Below, one piece after another: positions 8,184-16,312 of a DNA stretch of 64,000 nt. How positions within the stretch are numbered: position 1 is the stretch's first letter; every line of letters starts with the position of its first letter. Location of the stretch: positions 1 through 64,000 of the forward strand of contig JBLHJR010000001.1 of the NCBI GenBank assembly GCA_047619205.1. The letters run 5' to 3'. The notes below the pieces were generated by a model, which saw only the letters and a list, made by a program, of their open reading frames with translations, searched no databases and was not told where the DNA came from. The DNA is from Endobugula sp047619205 (GTDB lineage: Bacteria > Pseudomonadota > Gammaproteobacteria > Pseudomonadales > Cellvibrionaceae). The position numbers were made by a program, and so were the translations under genes.

Positions 8184-8683
8184 AAGTATACATCACAACT
8201 TTCAGCTACCTCCCTGATGGGATCTAAGTCTGCATTATTTGTATAATAAAAATGGTGCGTAAAATCCCACCACTCGAAATATAATACGCCTAATTTTGGT
8301 AACGCAATAACAAAACGTCCTTTGCTTCCAAAGTTATATGCTAAGGGTTTTAACGTTGCAATTTTTCCATCTTCACCTAAGAACTGCTTAAATACCAATG
8401 TCGTTTTCCCAATACCTTTCAGCTGAATAAGGTATGCATCTGTCTTTTCAGTAAGCAAACAACTAAACCTGTGGAGTTTACTATCTCTTTCCGCTTGCAT
8501 AACGGACGAAACATCCGAAAGCTCAATTTCCACCTCATTACCACGAAGCCAATGATCAAACACTGAAACTGAAAGTTGGTTTAGCTCACTCTCTTCACCT
8601 GCTCTATAAAGAGCATATATATGAGAAAATTGTTCACGCAATATATTCTGTTTCGACTTTGATATATTTTCAAACCTTCTCAC
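8177..8683 (-). CDS. Unknown 168-residue protein (cassette gene)
   Basis: No family was recognised. The sequence is soluble, with an N-terminal helical part and a C-terminal half of alternating hydrophobic strands rich in aromatic residues (VLYFEWWDFTHHFYY). It ends inside an attC site. A core-site sequence GTTAGAGC lies 25 bp upstream (8708-8715), so it is bounded on both sides by integron recombination sequences and is the first cassette of the array as read on the minus strand. Confidence 0.65.
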   Translation of the reverse strand: MRRFENISKSKQNILREQFSHIYALYRAGEESELNQLSVSVFDHWLRGNEVEIELSDVSSVMQAERDSKLHRFSCLLTEKTDAYLIQLKGIGKTTLVFKQFLGEDGKIATLKPLAYNFGSKGRFVIALPKLGVLYFEWWDFTHHFYYTNNADLDPIREVAESCDVYLL

Positions 8684-8707
8684 TTTCGGAAGTACCTTAA
8701 ATTTGGT

Positions 8708-8715
8708 GCTCTAAC
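8708..8715 (-). other. Integron core site GTTAGAGC at the outer end of the array
   Basis: It is the same octamer as the complement of the R'' box of the 8065-8183 attC and precedes the first cassette gene, where the R' box of attI or of another attC is expected. No integrase gene follows. Next to it, 8721-8747 is an imperfect palindrome (GATATCGAGGAA / TTCCTCTATATC), which could be the arms of a degenerate attC or an unrelated hairpin. Confidence 0.45.
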
Positions 8716-8824
8716 AGCATGATATCGAGGAAAGCTTCCTCTATATCAATATTATGGGGAATCCTTTTATTAAATAATATCTACTTCTTAAACTACAAAC
8801 AATTGATTAAGAAATGAAAGGTAC

Positions 8825-8953
8825 ATGTTTTTATCTGATATTACTATGCGCGAAATCGCTCACCCTCTAAACCTACAGATCGAAGCTTTATCGATATGCA
8901 CTGATCTAGCTGATGAGGGAGATGTAGAGAGCTCAAGATTTGTTTGCGACTAG
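8825..8953 (+). CDS. Possible 42-residue protein or gene remnant
   Basis: A short ATG frame (MFLSDITMREIAHPLN...) lies in the 370-bp stretch between the cassette array and tRNA-Ala. Nothing in it is recognisable and no strong ribosome site precedes it. The rest of 8716-9035 shows only a hairpin at 8721-8747 and a short direct repeat TGGACTTAA near 9004-9022. Confidence 0.2.
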   Translation: MFLSDITMREIAHPLNLQIEALSICTDLADEGDVESSRFVCD

Positions 8954-9035
8954 GTATCACGTTGGTCAATGTCGCACCTAAGGATTATAAACAACCGCCC
9001 CACTTGGACTTAATATGGACTTAAATCACACCCAC

Positions 9036-9063
9036 AAAAAAGCCCGATACAAGATCAGGCTTT
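9036..9063 (-). terminator. Rho-independent terminator of tRNA-Ala
   Basis: On the minus strand AAAGCCTGAT, a short loop and ATCGGGCTTTTTT form a stem followed by a U-run about 27 nt downstream of the tRNA 3' end. Confidence 0.8.
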
Positions 9064-9089
9064 CAAGTCGTTGATTTAACAACGTTTTT

Positions 9090-9165
9090 TGGTGGAGCCT
9101 AGCGGGATCGAACCGCTGACCTCAACACTGCCAGTGTTGCGCTCTCCCAGCTGAGCTAAGGCCCC
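9090..9165 (-). tRNA. tRNA-Ala (anticodon GGC)
   Basis: The 76-nt cloverleaf begins GGGGCC and ends in encoded CCA. The acceptor stem pairs GGGGCC(T) with GGCTCC. The D arm is AGCTCAGCTGGGAGAGC. The anticodon stem CAACA/TGTTG encloses CTGGCAG, giving anticodon GGC. The T arm is CAGCGGTTCGATCCCGCTA. It is the last gene before the accessory region. It may have served as an integration landmark, although no att duplication is visible. Confidence 0.97.
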
Positions 9166-9241
9166 GAATTGGGTTTTCATGGTGAATATTGTCAAAGAGG
9201 CGGCATTCTACCCATAAGTGTATTAGCTGACAAGCTCTTTT

Positions 9242-10726
9242 CTAAGCTAACGCTTGATAGGCTTTTTCTAGCTTCTTCAGTTGTTTTTTGCCGATTTCAC
9301 CACAAACACCGATTAGGGCATGGCGTAAGCGTGCTCTCGACATGTCTGGGCCTAGTAAGACCATGGCGTCCATTACGGAGAACGAGGACGTGGTGCCTGA
9401 TATAGCGATGAATAATGGCGCTAGGAAGTCTTTTAGCTTGATTTCAAGGCTGTCGGCTAGGGCTTTTAGGGTGGCGAAGATGGCGTCTCTTTCCCACTCG
9501 CGTTGGGCTTCTAGTTTCCAGAGTGAGAATTGTAGAACCACTTTTAATTGATCCTCATCTAGCTTGAGGGCTTGGTATTGTGCGCTATCAACGGGTAGCT
9601 TACCGGAAAATAAGAATGCCGCTAGCGGGGCGAAATCACTTAAGGTTTCCATGCGTTCTTGGGTATGGGGCAATATAGACTGTAGTGTGTCGCGGTTAAA
9701 TGCCCAGCTATGTAGGCGTTCCGCTAGCTGTTCTACACTTTGTTGGCGAATCCATAATCCGTTCAACCATGAAAGCTTCTCTACATCGAATATAGGCCCA
9801 CCAAGAGATACTCGCTGTATATCAAAGGCGGCGACCATGTCGTCTAGGCTGAATTGTTCGCTCTCGTCGGGCATTGACCACCCCATACGGCCTAGGTAAT
9901 TTAATAAGCCTTCAGGTAGATAGCCCATTTTTTGGTAGTACATAATACTAGTGGGGTTTTTACGTTTGCTGAGTTTGGATTTGTCGGTATTACGCAGTAA
10001 GGGTAAATGGCACAGCTGTGGCATTTCCCAACCAAAGTATTGATAGAGTAGTTTGTGCTTGGGTGCGGAGTTAATCCATTCTTCACCACGGATGACGTGG
10101 GTGATTTTCATTAGGTGATCGTCGACCACATTGGCTAAATGATAAGTGGGCATCCCATCGGATTTTAATAAGATTTGTGCGTCTACCTGCCCCCAATCTA
10201 ATTCGATGGTGCCACGTAGCATGTCATCTACGGGACAAGGGCCTTCGCCTTCGGGGACGTTCATGCGAATGACTGAGGACATGCCTGCGGCTTGGCGCTT
10301 GGCGACTTCGTCGTCGGGGAATGTAAGTTCGCTGGGTTTCAGTGCGGTAAAGCCGCCCTGCTCACGGCGCGCATTGCGTAGCTCATCTAATTCTTCTGGG
10401 GTGCGGTAGCAATGAAAGGCATGGCCTGCATCGACTAGTTGTTGAGCGTATTGCGCATAGATATCGCCGCGTTCACTTTGACGATAAGGACCGTATTCGC
10501 CGCCTACATCGGGACCTTCTGACCAGTTCAAGCCTAACCAACGCAGGCTATCAAAAATCGCTTGTTCCGATTCAGGGGTAGATCGCGCCTGATCCGTATC
10601 TTCGATACGCAAAATAAACTCACCGCCATGTTGGCGCGCGAAGCAAAGGTTAAATAAAGCGATGTAGGCAGTGCCTACATGGGGATCACCGGTAGGTGAT
10701 GGAGCAATACGAGTACGGACAGTCAT
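9242..10726 (-). CDS. gltX: Glutamate-tRNA ligase
   Basis: Class I aminoacyl-tRNA synthetase that charges tRNA-Glu in the cytoplasm. The HIGH-type signature is at residues 9-19 (PSPTGDPHVGT) and the KMSKS-type signature is KLSKRKNP near residue 240. The Rossmann fold and C-terminal anticodon-binding helical domain are both present, 494 residues, as usual. The frame is open further upstream, but the ATG at 10726 starts the conserved MTVRTRIAPSPTG. The extra upstream part would run through a palindromic repeat (10757-10796). The tRNA-Ala gene follows on the same strand. Confidence 0.97.
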   Translation of the reverse strand: MTVRTRIAPSPTGDPHVGTAYIALFNLCFARQHGGEFILRIEDTDQARSTPESEQAIFDSLRWLGLNWSEGPDVGGEYGPYRQSERGDIYAQYAQQLVDAGHAFHCYRTPEELDELRNARREQGGFTALKPSELTFPDDEVAKRQAAGMSSVIRMNVPEGEGPCPVDDMLRGTIELDWGQVDAQILLKSDGMPTYHLANVVDDHLMKITHVIRGEEWINSAPKHKLLYQYFGWEMPQLCHLPLLRNTDKSKLSKRKNPTSIMYYQKMGYLPEGLLNYLGRMGWSMPDESEQFSLDDMVAAFDIQRVSLGGPIFDVEKLSWLNGLWIRQQSVEQLAERLHSWAFNRDTLQSILPHTQERMETLSDFAPLAAFLFSGKLPVDSAQYQALKLDEDQLKVVLQFSLWKLEAQREWERDAIFATLKALADSLEIKLKDFLAPLFIAISGTTSSFSVMDAMVLLGPDMSRARLRHALIGVCGEIGKKQLKKLEKAYQALA

Positions 10727-10756
10727 AGGGTTTGGTCGTTTTGTGGTGGTGTTAGG

Positions 10757-10796
10757 TATTAATGGGGTCAGAGTCACGACTCTGACCCCATTAATA
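10757..10796. repeat. Perfect 19-bp palindrome with GGGGTCAGAGTC core
   Basis: The arms 10757-10775 and 10778-10796 are exact reverse complements around a 2-nt centre. The core TAATGGGGTCAGAGTC resembles short dispersed palindromes found between genes in many gammaproteobacteria. A related half motif occurs at about 21931-21942. It lies between dcd and gltX. There is no U-run, so it is not a standard terminator. Confidence 0.8.
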
Positions 10797-10810
10797 TTAA
10801 GTCTTCGGTT

Positions 10811-11380
10811 CTATGTTTTGGGAAGTGTCACGCCGCGTTGACCTTGGTATTTACCACCACGGTCTTTATATGAGGTTGCGCAAACTTCGTCTGCTTCAAA
10901 AAATAGCATTTGCGCTATGCCTTCGTTGGCGTAGATTTTTGCTGGTAATGGTGTGGTGTTGGAGAATTCTAAGGTGACGTGCCCTTCCCATTCTGGCTCT
11001 AATGGAGTGACGTTAACGATAATTCCGCAGCGAGCATAAGTCGATTTACCTAGGCACACAGTCAAAATATTACGAGGAATACGGAAATACTCGACCGTAC
11101 GCGCTAGAGCGAAAGAGTTGGGTGGAATAATACAAACATCACTTTTTATATCAACAAAGCTTTTTTCATCGAAGTTTTTCGGGTCAACAATGGTGGAATG
11201 CACATTGGTGAAGATTTTAAATTCATCTGCACAACGCACATCGTAACCGTAGCTAGAGGTGCCGTAAGAGATTAGACGATCACCGTCTTCACCATAGCGC
11301 ACTTGCTCCGCTTCAAACGGCTCAATCATTTGCTCTGATTCCGCCATACGACGCATCCACTTATCTGACTTAATACTCAT
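10811..11380 (-). CDS. dcd: dCTP deaminase
   Basis: Converts dCTP to dUTP, feeding dTMP synthesis. The 189-residue length is standard. Conserved segments include SYGYDVRC near residue 44, the catalytic region LARTVEYFRIPRN and GKSTYARCG, and the nucleotide-binding EPEWEGHVTLEFSN and GIAQMLFFE. The ATG at 11380 follows an AGAGAGA-type ribosome site. It is upstream of gltX on the same strand with a palindrome between them. Confidence 0.96.
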   Translation of the reverse strand: MSIKSDKWMRRMAESEQMIEPFEAEQVRYGEDGDRLISYGTSSYGYDVRCADEFKIFTNVHSTIVDPKNFDEKSFVDIKSDVCIIPPNSFALARTVEYFRIPRNILTVCLGKSTYARCGIIVNVTPLEPEWEGHVTLEFSNTTPLPAKIYANEGIAQMLFFEADEVCATSYKDRGGKYQGQRGVTLPKT

Positions 11381-11500
11381 TATCTCTCTCGGCTCTGTTA
11401 TTCATCGTTAGCGCGCAATAGTAAAGGGGGATGCGCTTACAGGCAAGTAACTTGTGATGGTTAAAGGCCAGAATCGCTCAATAATTTCTTCACATGTTTC

Positions 11501-11522
11501 AACCTAAATACCGCAGTTGAAT
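11501..11522. repeat. Half copy of the CCTAAATACCGCAGTTG element
   Basis: Its 22 bp are identical to one arm and loop start of the palindrome at 55971-56019. No matching second arm follows. It lies just downstream of mrp, between two minus-strand genes. Confidence 0.7.
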
Positions 11523-11603
11523 TGTTGCGAGACGCCCTTAATAACTGAGCATAGTAAAGCAAAAGCATCTAGCATCGGACGTCTAACGTCTCGCTTTTCA
11601 CGC

Positions 11604-12692
11604 CTAATCCTCACTGACCATAATTTCAGGTACTGCCGCCGCCTGCTGCCGCAGCCACAATTGCGTGGCTATTTTTTGCGCTATCGAGATATATTCTTGG
11701 CTGACTTCGCTAGTAGGATCGGCAACCACACTAGGCTTGCCGCTATCGGCATCTTCACGGATAGATAAGGCTAATGGCAATGCGCCTAAGAGTGTTGAAT
11801 TATAATCCTTGGCGATGCGTTCGCCGCCGCCTTCACCAAATATATGCTCTTTGTGGCCGCATTGGCTGCACTGATGCACGGCCATGTTTTCGACGATACC
11901 GAGCACTGGAATACTGACTTTATCAAACATTTCTAGCGCTTTTTTCGCATCTAGTAGTGCAATATCCTGAGGCGTGGTGACGATCACTGCACCACTGACG
12001 GGCACTTTTTGCGATAGTGTGAGCTGAATATCACCTGTTCCTGGGGGCATATCAACAAACAAATAATCCAGATCACCCCAGTCGCTTTGAAAGATTAATT
12101 GCTGTAAAGCACCCGTGGCCATCGGGCCGCGCCAGACCATAGGCGTTCGTTCACTAACCAGATAACCCATCGACATGGACTTGATGCCATAGTTTTCATT
12201 CGGGATCATGGTGTTTTGGTCGCGCATTTCAGGCCGTTTTACACCTACGCCCAACATGGTCGGTTGGCTAGGGCCGTAAATATCTGCATCGATAATGCCC
12301 ACGCGTGCGCCGAGCTTCGCTAAGGCTAGCGCTAGGTTTACGGAGGTGGTCGACTTGCCTACCCCGCCTTTGCCTGAGGCCACAGCGATAATGTTACGCA
12401 CGCCTTGCAATAGTGGCTGGTCATCAATGCTGACGTTCGCTGGCGACCGCCAACCAAAATCAATATCGACTGATGATACTGACGCTAACGCACTGAGCTG
12501 TTCCCATAACTGCTCACTTAAACCCTGCTGAACTTCCTCACAGGGATAGCCTAGGGTCACCGACAAACTAATCGCGTTATCGACATACTGAATATCGCTG
12601 ATGGCATCAAGACTTAGCAAGGAGCGCTGTGATTGCGGATCAATAACCTGATCAAGAATAGGGAGAATCGTGTGTTGTACAAAATCTGACAT
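11604..12692 (-). CDS. mrp: Mrp/ApbC-family iron-sulfur cluster carrier ATPase
   Basis: P-loop ATPase thought to bind and hand over Fe-S clusters. An N-terminal MIP18/DUF59-like domain is followed by the deviant Walker A motif SGKGGVGKSTTSVNLA near residues 100-115. Asp-rich motifs follow (DADIYGPSQP, FVDMPPGTGD). A CxxC pair (CSQCGHKE, near residue 274) is the likely cluster ligand. The ATG at 12692 is preferred to a TTG two codons upstream. It is divergent from metG, a common arrangement in gammaproteobacteria. Confidence 0.95.
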   Translation of the reverse strand: MSDFVQHTILPILDQVIDPQSQRSLLSLDAISDIQYVDNAISLSVTLGYPCEEVQQGLSEQLWEQLSALASVSSVDIDFGWRSPANVSIDDQPLLQGVRNIIAVASGKGGVGKSTTSVNLALALAKLGARVGIIDADIYGPSQPTMLGVGVKRPEMRDQNTMIPNENYGIKSMSMGYLVSERTPMVWRGPMATGALQQLIFQSDWGDLDYLFVDMPPGTGDIQLTLSQKVPVSGAVIVTTPQDIALLDAKKALEMFDKVSIPVLGIVENMAVHQCSQCGHKEHIFGEGGGERIAKDYNSTLLGALPLALSIREDADSGKPSVVADPTSEVSQEYISIAQKIATQLWLRQQAAAVPEIMVSED

Positions 12693-12860
12693 AAGCAACC
12701 TAGGTAAAAAGTTAAACGAACAATGAAGCCAAAAAGGAATAAGGAAATTCCCATAAATTCTACATTAAATCAAGCACTAATCACTGCTTAAGCCTGCATT
12801 AACTGATATAATTGGCGGTCTTTACATACCCGTAATTTACCCATCATAGCAAAGGTCCTC

Positions 12861-14945
12861 ATGCCTCAACGCAAGATTCTCGTTACTAGCGCCCTACCCT
12901 ACGCCAATGGCTCTATCCATTTAGGCCATTTAGTGGAATATATTCAAACGGATATTTGGGTACGCTTCCAAAAAATGCGTGGTCATGAGTGCACTTATGT
13001 CTGTGCTGATGATGCTCACGGTACCGCTATCATGCTAAAAGCTGAAGAACTCGGTATTAGTGCTGAGCAACAAATCGCCAATATCAAAGCCGAGCACGAA
13101 AAAGACTTTGCCGATTTTTTAATTGAGTTTGATAATTTTCACACCACTCACTCAGAAGAAAACAAAGCCTTATCCGAGTTGATCTATGGCCGTTTAGTCG
13201 AGAATGGACATATTGCTTCGCGTAAGATTACCCAAGCGTATGATCCAGAAAAACAACTGTTTTTAGCCGACCGTTATATCAAAGGCACTTGCCCGAAATG
13301 CAAAACCGATGATCAATACGGTGATAATTGCGAAGCTTGTGGGGCAACTTACTCGCCAACAGATTTAATTAATCCTAAGTCTGCGATTTCTGGTGCAACG
13401 CCGATTGAAAAAGAATCCGAACATTTCTTTTTTAAACTGCCTGAATTCAGCGAGTTCTTAACACAATGGACACGTGCCGGTCACTTACAAAATGAAATGG
13501 CGAACAAACTCGCCGAGTGGCTAGATGCTGGCTTACAAGAGTGGGACATTTCTCGCGATGCGCCTTATTTTGGTTTTGAGATTCCCGGTCAAGCGGGTAA
13601 ATATTTTTACGTCTGGCTAGATGCGCCGATTGGCTACATCGCCAGCTTTAAAAACCTCTGTGAAAAAACTGGAAAGAACTGGGAAGACTATTGGTTGGAC
13701 GACGGTAAAGGTGACCCGCGTTTAAATAACGGCACCGAGCTATATCACTTTATTGGTAAAGACATCGTTAACTTTCATGCGCTATTTTGGCCTGCGATGT
13801 TGCACTCGGCAAAATTTCGCACGCCGACGGCAGTCAATGTACATGGCTTTTTAACCGTCAATGGTAAAAAAATGTCTAAGTCGCGGGGCACGTTTATTAA
13901 TGCTCGTAGCTACCTTGATCATTTGAAGCCTGAATACTTACGCTATTACTACGCGGCCAAATTAACTAGCGGCGTTGATGATTTAGATTTAAACCTTGAC
14001 GATTTTATTCAGCGTGTGAATTCCGATTTGGTGGGTAAGGTGGTGAACATTGCCAGCCGCACGGCTAAATTTGTACAGAAAAGTGGCGGCGTATTATCCA
14101 GCACCATAGAAGACCCTGAACTATGGCGCCGCTTTATTGATGCCAACGAAGTGATCGCCACACTTTACGAAGAACGCGAATTTGCCAAAGCCATGCGTGA
14201 AATCATGAACCTTGCCGATGCCGCCAATGAATATATCGCTGCAAAAGCGCCTTGGGCATTAGCCAAACAAGCCGACAGTGAACAGCAGGTGCTCGATGTC
14301 TGCAGTTTGGGCATTAATATGTTCCGCGTTATTGTGACTTATCTTAAGCCAATACTCCCCGAGCTAAGTAAAAATGCGGCAGCCTTTTTAAATACCGAAC
14401 TCAGCTGGGAAAGCGCGACTGATTTTGCTGGCGAACATGCCATCAATAAATTTAAGCCTTTATTGGTCCGAGTCGAAAAAGCACAGGTGGATGCTATGGT
14501 AGAAGAAAACAAGCAAGCACAAGCAACTGTAGCCGCTCCAGCCGAAGAACAAAACAAGCAACAAATAAAGAAAAAAGTCATTGAACTGGAAAATGAATTT
14601 GCAGGCGAGCCTATTGCCGATGAAATTGATTTTAACACTTTTTCGAAAGTCGATTTACGCGTAGCCAAAATTATTAAAGCCGCGCATGTAGAAGGTGCCG
14701 ACAAGTTATTACAACTGACCTTAGATTTAGGTAGCGAGACACGTAATGTTTTCTCTGGCATTAAGAGCGCCTATAAGCCGGAAGATTTAGAAGGCAGACT
14801 CACCATCATGGTAGCCAATCTTGCACCACGAAAAATGAAATTCGGTCTATCCGAGGGCATGGTGTTAGCCGCAGGCCCCGGTGGCAAAGAAATTTATCTA
14901 TTAGAACCCCATGATGGTGCAGATCCAGGCATGAGAGTGATGTAG
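12861..14945 (+). CDS. metG: Methionine-tRNA ligase
   Basis: Class I synthetase charging initiator and elongator tRNA-Met. HLGH is at residues 20-23 and KMSKS near 336. A zinc knuckle (CPKC ... CEAC) lies near residues 145-160, and the anticodon-binding helical domain follows. After a charged linker, residues about 590-694 form a Trbp111-type tRNA-binding domain (FSKVDLRVAKI) that dimerises the enzyme. At 694 residues it is the long, C-terminally extended bacterial type. It begins a plus-strand run that continues with the rsx operon. Confidence 0.97.
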   Translation: MPQRKILVTSALPYANGSIHLGHLVEYIQTDIWVRFQKMRGHECTYVCADDAHGTAIMLKAEELGISAEQQIANIKAEHEKDFADFLIEFDNFHTTHSEENKALSELIYGRLVENGHIASRKITQAYDPEKQLFLADRYIKGTCPKCKTDDQYGDNCEACGATYSPTDLINPKSAISGATPIEKESEHFFFKLPEFSEFLTQWTRAGHLQNEMANKLAEWLDAGLQEWDISRDAPYFGFEIPGQAGKYFYVWLDAPIGYIASFKNLCEKTGKNWEDYWLDDGKGDPRLNNGTELYHFIGKDIVNFHALFWPAMLHSAKFRTPTAVNVHGFLTVNGKKMSKSRGTFINARSYLDHLKPEYLRYYYAAKLTSGVDDLDLNLDDFIQRVNSDLVGKVVNIASRTAKFVQKSGGVLSSTIEDPELWRRFIDANEVIATLYEEREFAKAMREIMNLADAANEYIAAKAPWALAKQADSEQQVLDVCSLGINMFRVIVTYLKPILPELSKNAAAFLNTELSWESATDFAGEHAINKFKPLLVRVEKAQVDAMVEENKQAQATVAAPAEEQNKQQIKKKVIELENEFAGEPIADEIDFNTFSKVDLRVAKIIKAAHVEGADKLLQLTLDLGSETRNVFSGIKSAYKPEDLEGRLTIMVANLAPRKMKFGLSEGMVLAAGPGGKEIYLLEPHDGADPGMRVM

Positions 14946-15013
14946 TTTTGGAGGGTGGCACTAAAATTGCTTGCTGTGTTTCAGATGTATCCCTCGTCCG
15001 TGAGGGGCACGCT

Positions 15014-15045
15014 AGACATATAACGTAAGACATATAACGTAAGAC
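15014..15045. repeat. Two tandem copies of a 14-bp unit before rsxA
   Basis: AGACATATAACGTA occurs twice in a row, followed by a partial third copy (AGAC). It sits about 50 bp upstream of rsxA, where a promoter or regulator site could be. The function is unknown. Confidence 0.6.
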
Positions 15046-15090
15046 GCTTTAAAAGACTGAAAAACAACAAACACATAGAACACTTAAACG

Positions 15091-15675
15091 ATGATGATTG
15101 AATTAACGACTATTTTAATTAGTACCATATTGGTGAACAATTTTGTGTTGGTTCAATTTTTGGGCTTGTGTCCGTTTATGGGCGTATCCAATAAACTGGA
15201 AACTGCCATTGGCATGGCTAGCGCAACCACCTTTGTTTTAACCTTGGCATCGGTGTGTAGTTATTTGGTTTATACCTACATATTAGAACCCTTGACGCTT
15301 GAGTATTTAAAAACTATTTCGTTTATTTTAGTCATTGCTGTAGTGGTTCAATTTACCAAAATGTTCATTGAAAAAACCAGCCCTATTCTTTACCGAGTGC
15401 TGGGTGTTTTTCTTCCTCTCATCACTACCAATTGTGCGGTACTGGGTGTGGCGTTATTAAACACGAGCAAAGCACATAACTTTTTCCAAGCGACGACCTA
15501 TGGACTTGGCGCAGGCCTTGGTTTTTCACTCGTACTGATTTTATTTTCGGCCATGCGCGAACGACTTGATATTGCCGATGTGCCCACGCCCTTTAAAGGT
15601 GCTGCCATCGCCATGATTACTGCTGGCCTAATGTCACTTGCCTTTATGGGCTTTGCAGGATTGATACAACTGTAA
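15091..15675 (+). CDS. rsxA: Electron transport complex subunit RsxA/RnfA
   Basis: Integral membrane subunit of the Rnf/Rsx complex, which couples electron flow between ferredoxin and NAD to ion movement and, in enteric bacteria, re-reduces SoxR. The 194-residue protein has six membrane helices and the signatures VLVQFLGLCPFMG and LPLITTNCAVLGVAL. Each half carries a Cys that binds the membrane 2Fe-2S cluster shared with RsxE. Two adjacent ATG codons (15091, 15094) are possible starts. It is the first gene of rsxABCDGE. Confidence 0.96.
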   Translation: MMIELTTILISTILVNNFVLVQFLGLCPFMGVSNKLETAIGMASATTFVLTLASVCSYLVYTYILEPLTLEYLKTISFILVIAVVVQFTKMFIEKTSPILYRVLGVFLPLITTNCAVLGVALLNTSKAHNFFQATTYGLGAGLGFSLVLILFSAMRERLDIADVPTPFKGAAIAMITAGLMSLAFMGFAGLIQL

Positions 15676-15676
15676 T

Positions 15677-16312
15677 ATGTTAGAACTTATTCTCAACAAC
15701 CCTATTATTGCTGCACTTATTGGTTTAGGTGGACTGGCCTTGGTGTTCGGTGGCATTTTGGGTTATGCCGCGGTGAAATTTAAAATAGAAGGTGACCCCA
15801 TTGTTGAGGCACTAGATGCCTTGCTACCACAAACACAGTGCGGCCAATGTGGGCACCCTGGCTGTAAACCTTATGCTGAAGGTATTGCCAGCGGTGAAGC
15901 CATTAATAAGTGCCCACCTGGCGGCCAAAGCACCATTGATGCTATCGCCAACTTACTCGGCGTTGAGGCGCCTTCGCTTGATGAAGAACATGGCACCGAA
16001 GCGGAAGTAAAAACCGTCGCCTATATTCGCGAAGACGAATGTATCGGCTGCACCAAATGCATTCAAGCCTGTCCTGTGGATGCCATTTTAGGCGCAGCCA
16101 AACAAATGCATACCGTTATTGTGGATGAATGCACTGGCTGTGATTTGTGTGTTGAACCCTGCCCCGTGGACTGCATTGATATGCTACCCGTTGAGCAAGG
16201 TTTAAAAGAATGGAAATGGACCGCACCTAATGTTAAGCCCGATGGTCTTGATTCCAACGCTAGCAATATTATTGCTAGCGATCGCAATCCTAAGCAGGAG
16301 CATGCCGCATGA
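15677..16312 (+). CDS. rsxB: Electron transport complex subunit RsxB/RnfB (ferredoxin)
   Basis: Iron-sulfur subunit. An N-terminal membrane anchor (AALIGLGGLALVFGGILGYAA) precedes a four-Cys cluster motif CGQCGHPGC...CPPGG near residues 55-82. Two 4Fe-4S ferredoxin motifs follow, CIGCTKCIQACPVD near 122 and CTGCDLCVEPCPVD near 152. It accepts electrons and passes them into the membrane complex. It starts 1 bp after rsxA and its stop overlaps rsxC (ATGA). Confidence 0.96.
   Translation: MLELILNNPIIAALIGLGGLALVFGGILGYAAVKFKIEGDPIVEALDALLPQTQCGQCGHPGCKPYAEGIASGEAINKCPPGGQSTIDAIANLLGVEAPSLDEEHGTEAEVKTVAYIREDECIGCTKCIQACPVDAILGAAKQMHTVIVDECTGCDLCVEPCPVDCIDMLPVEQGLKEWKWTAPNVKPDGLDSNASNIIASDRNPKQEHAA

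Noticed and set aside
9090..9165. tRNA-Ala as the attachment site of an integrative island covering 1-9000
   Set aside because: No integrase gene and no duplicated tRNA 3' end is visible in the window.
9169..9899. Plus-strand ORFs opposite gltX
   Set aside because: They are antisense shadows of a clearly conserved synthetase gene.
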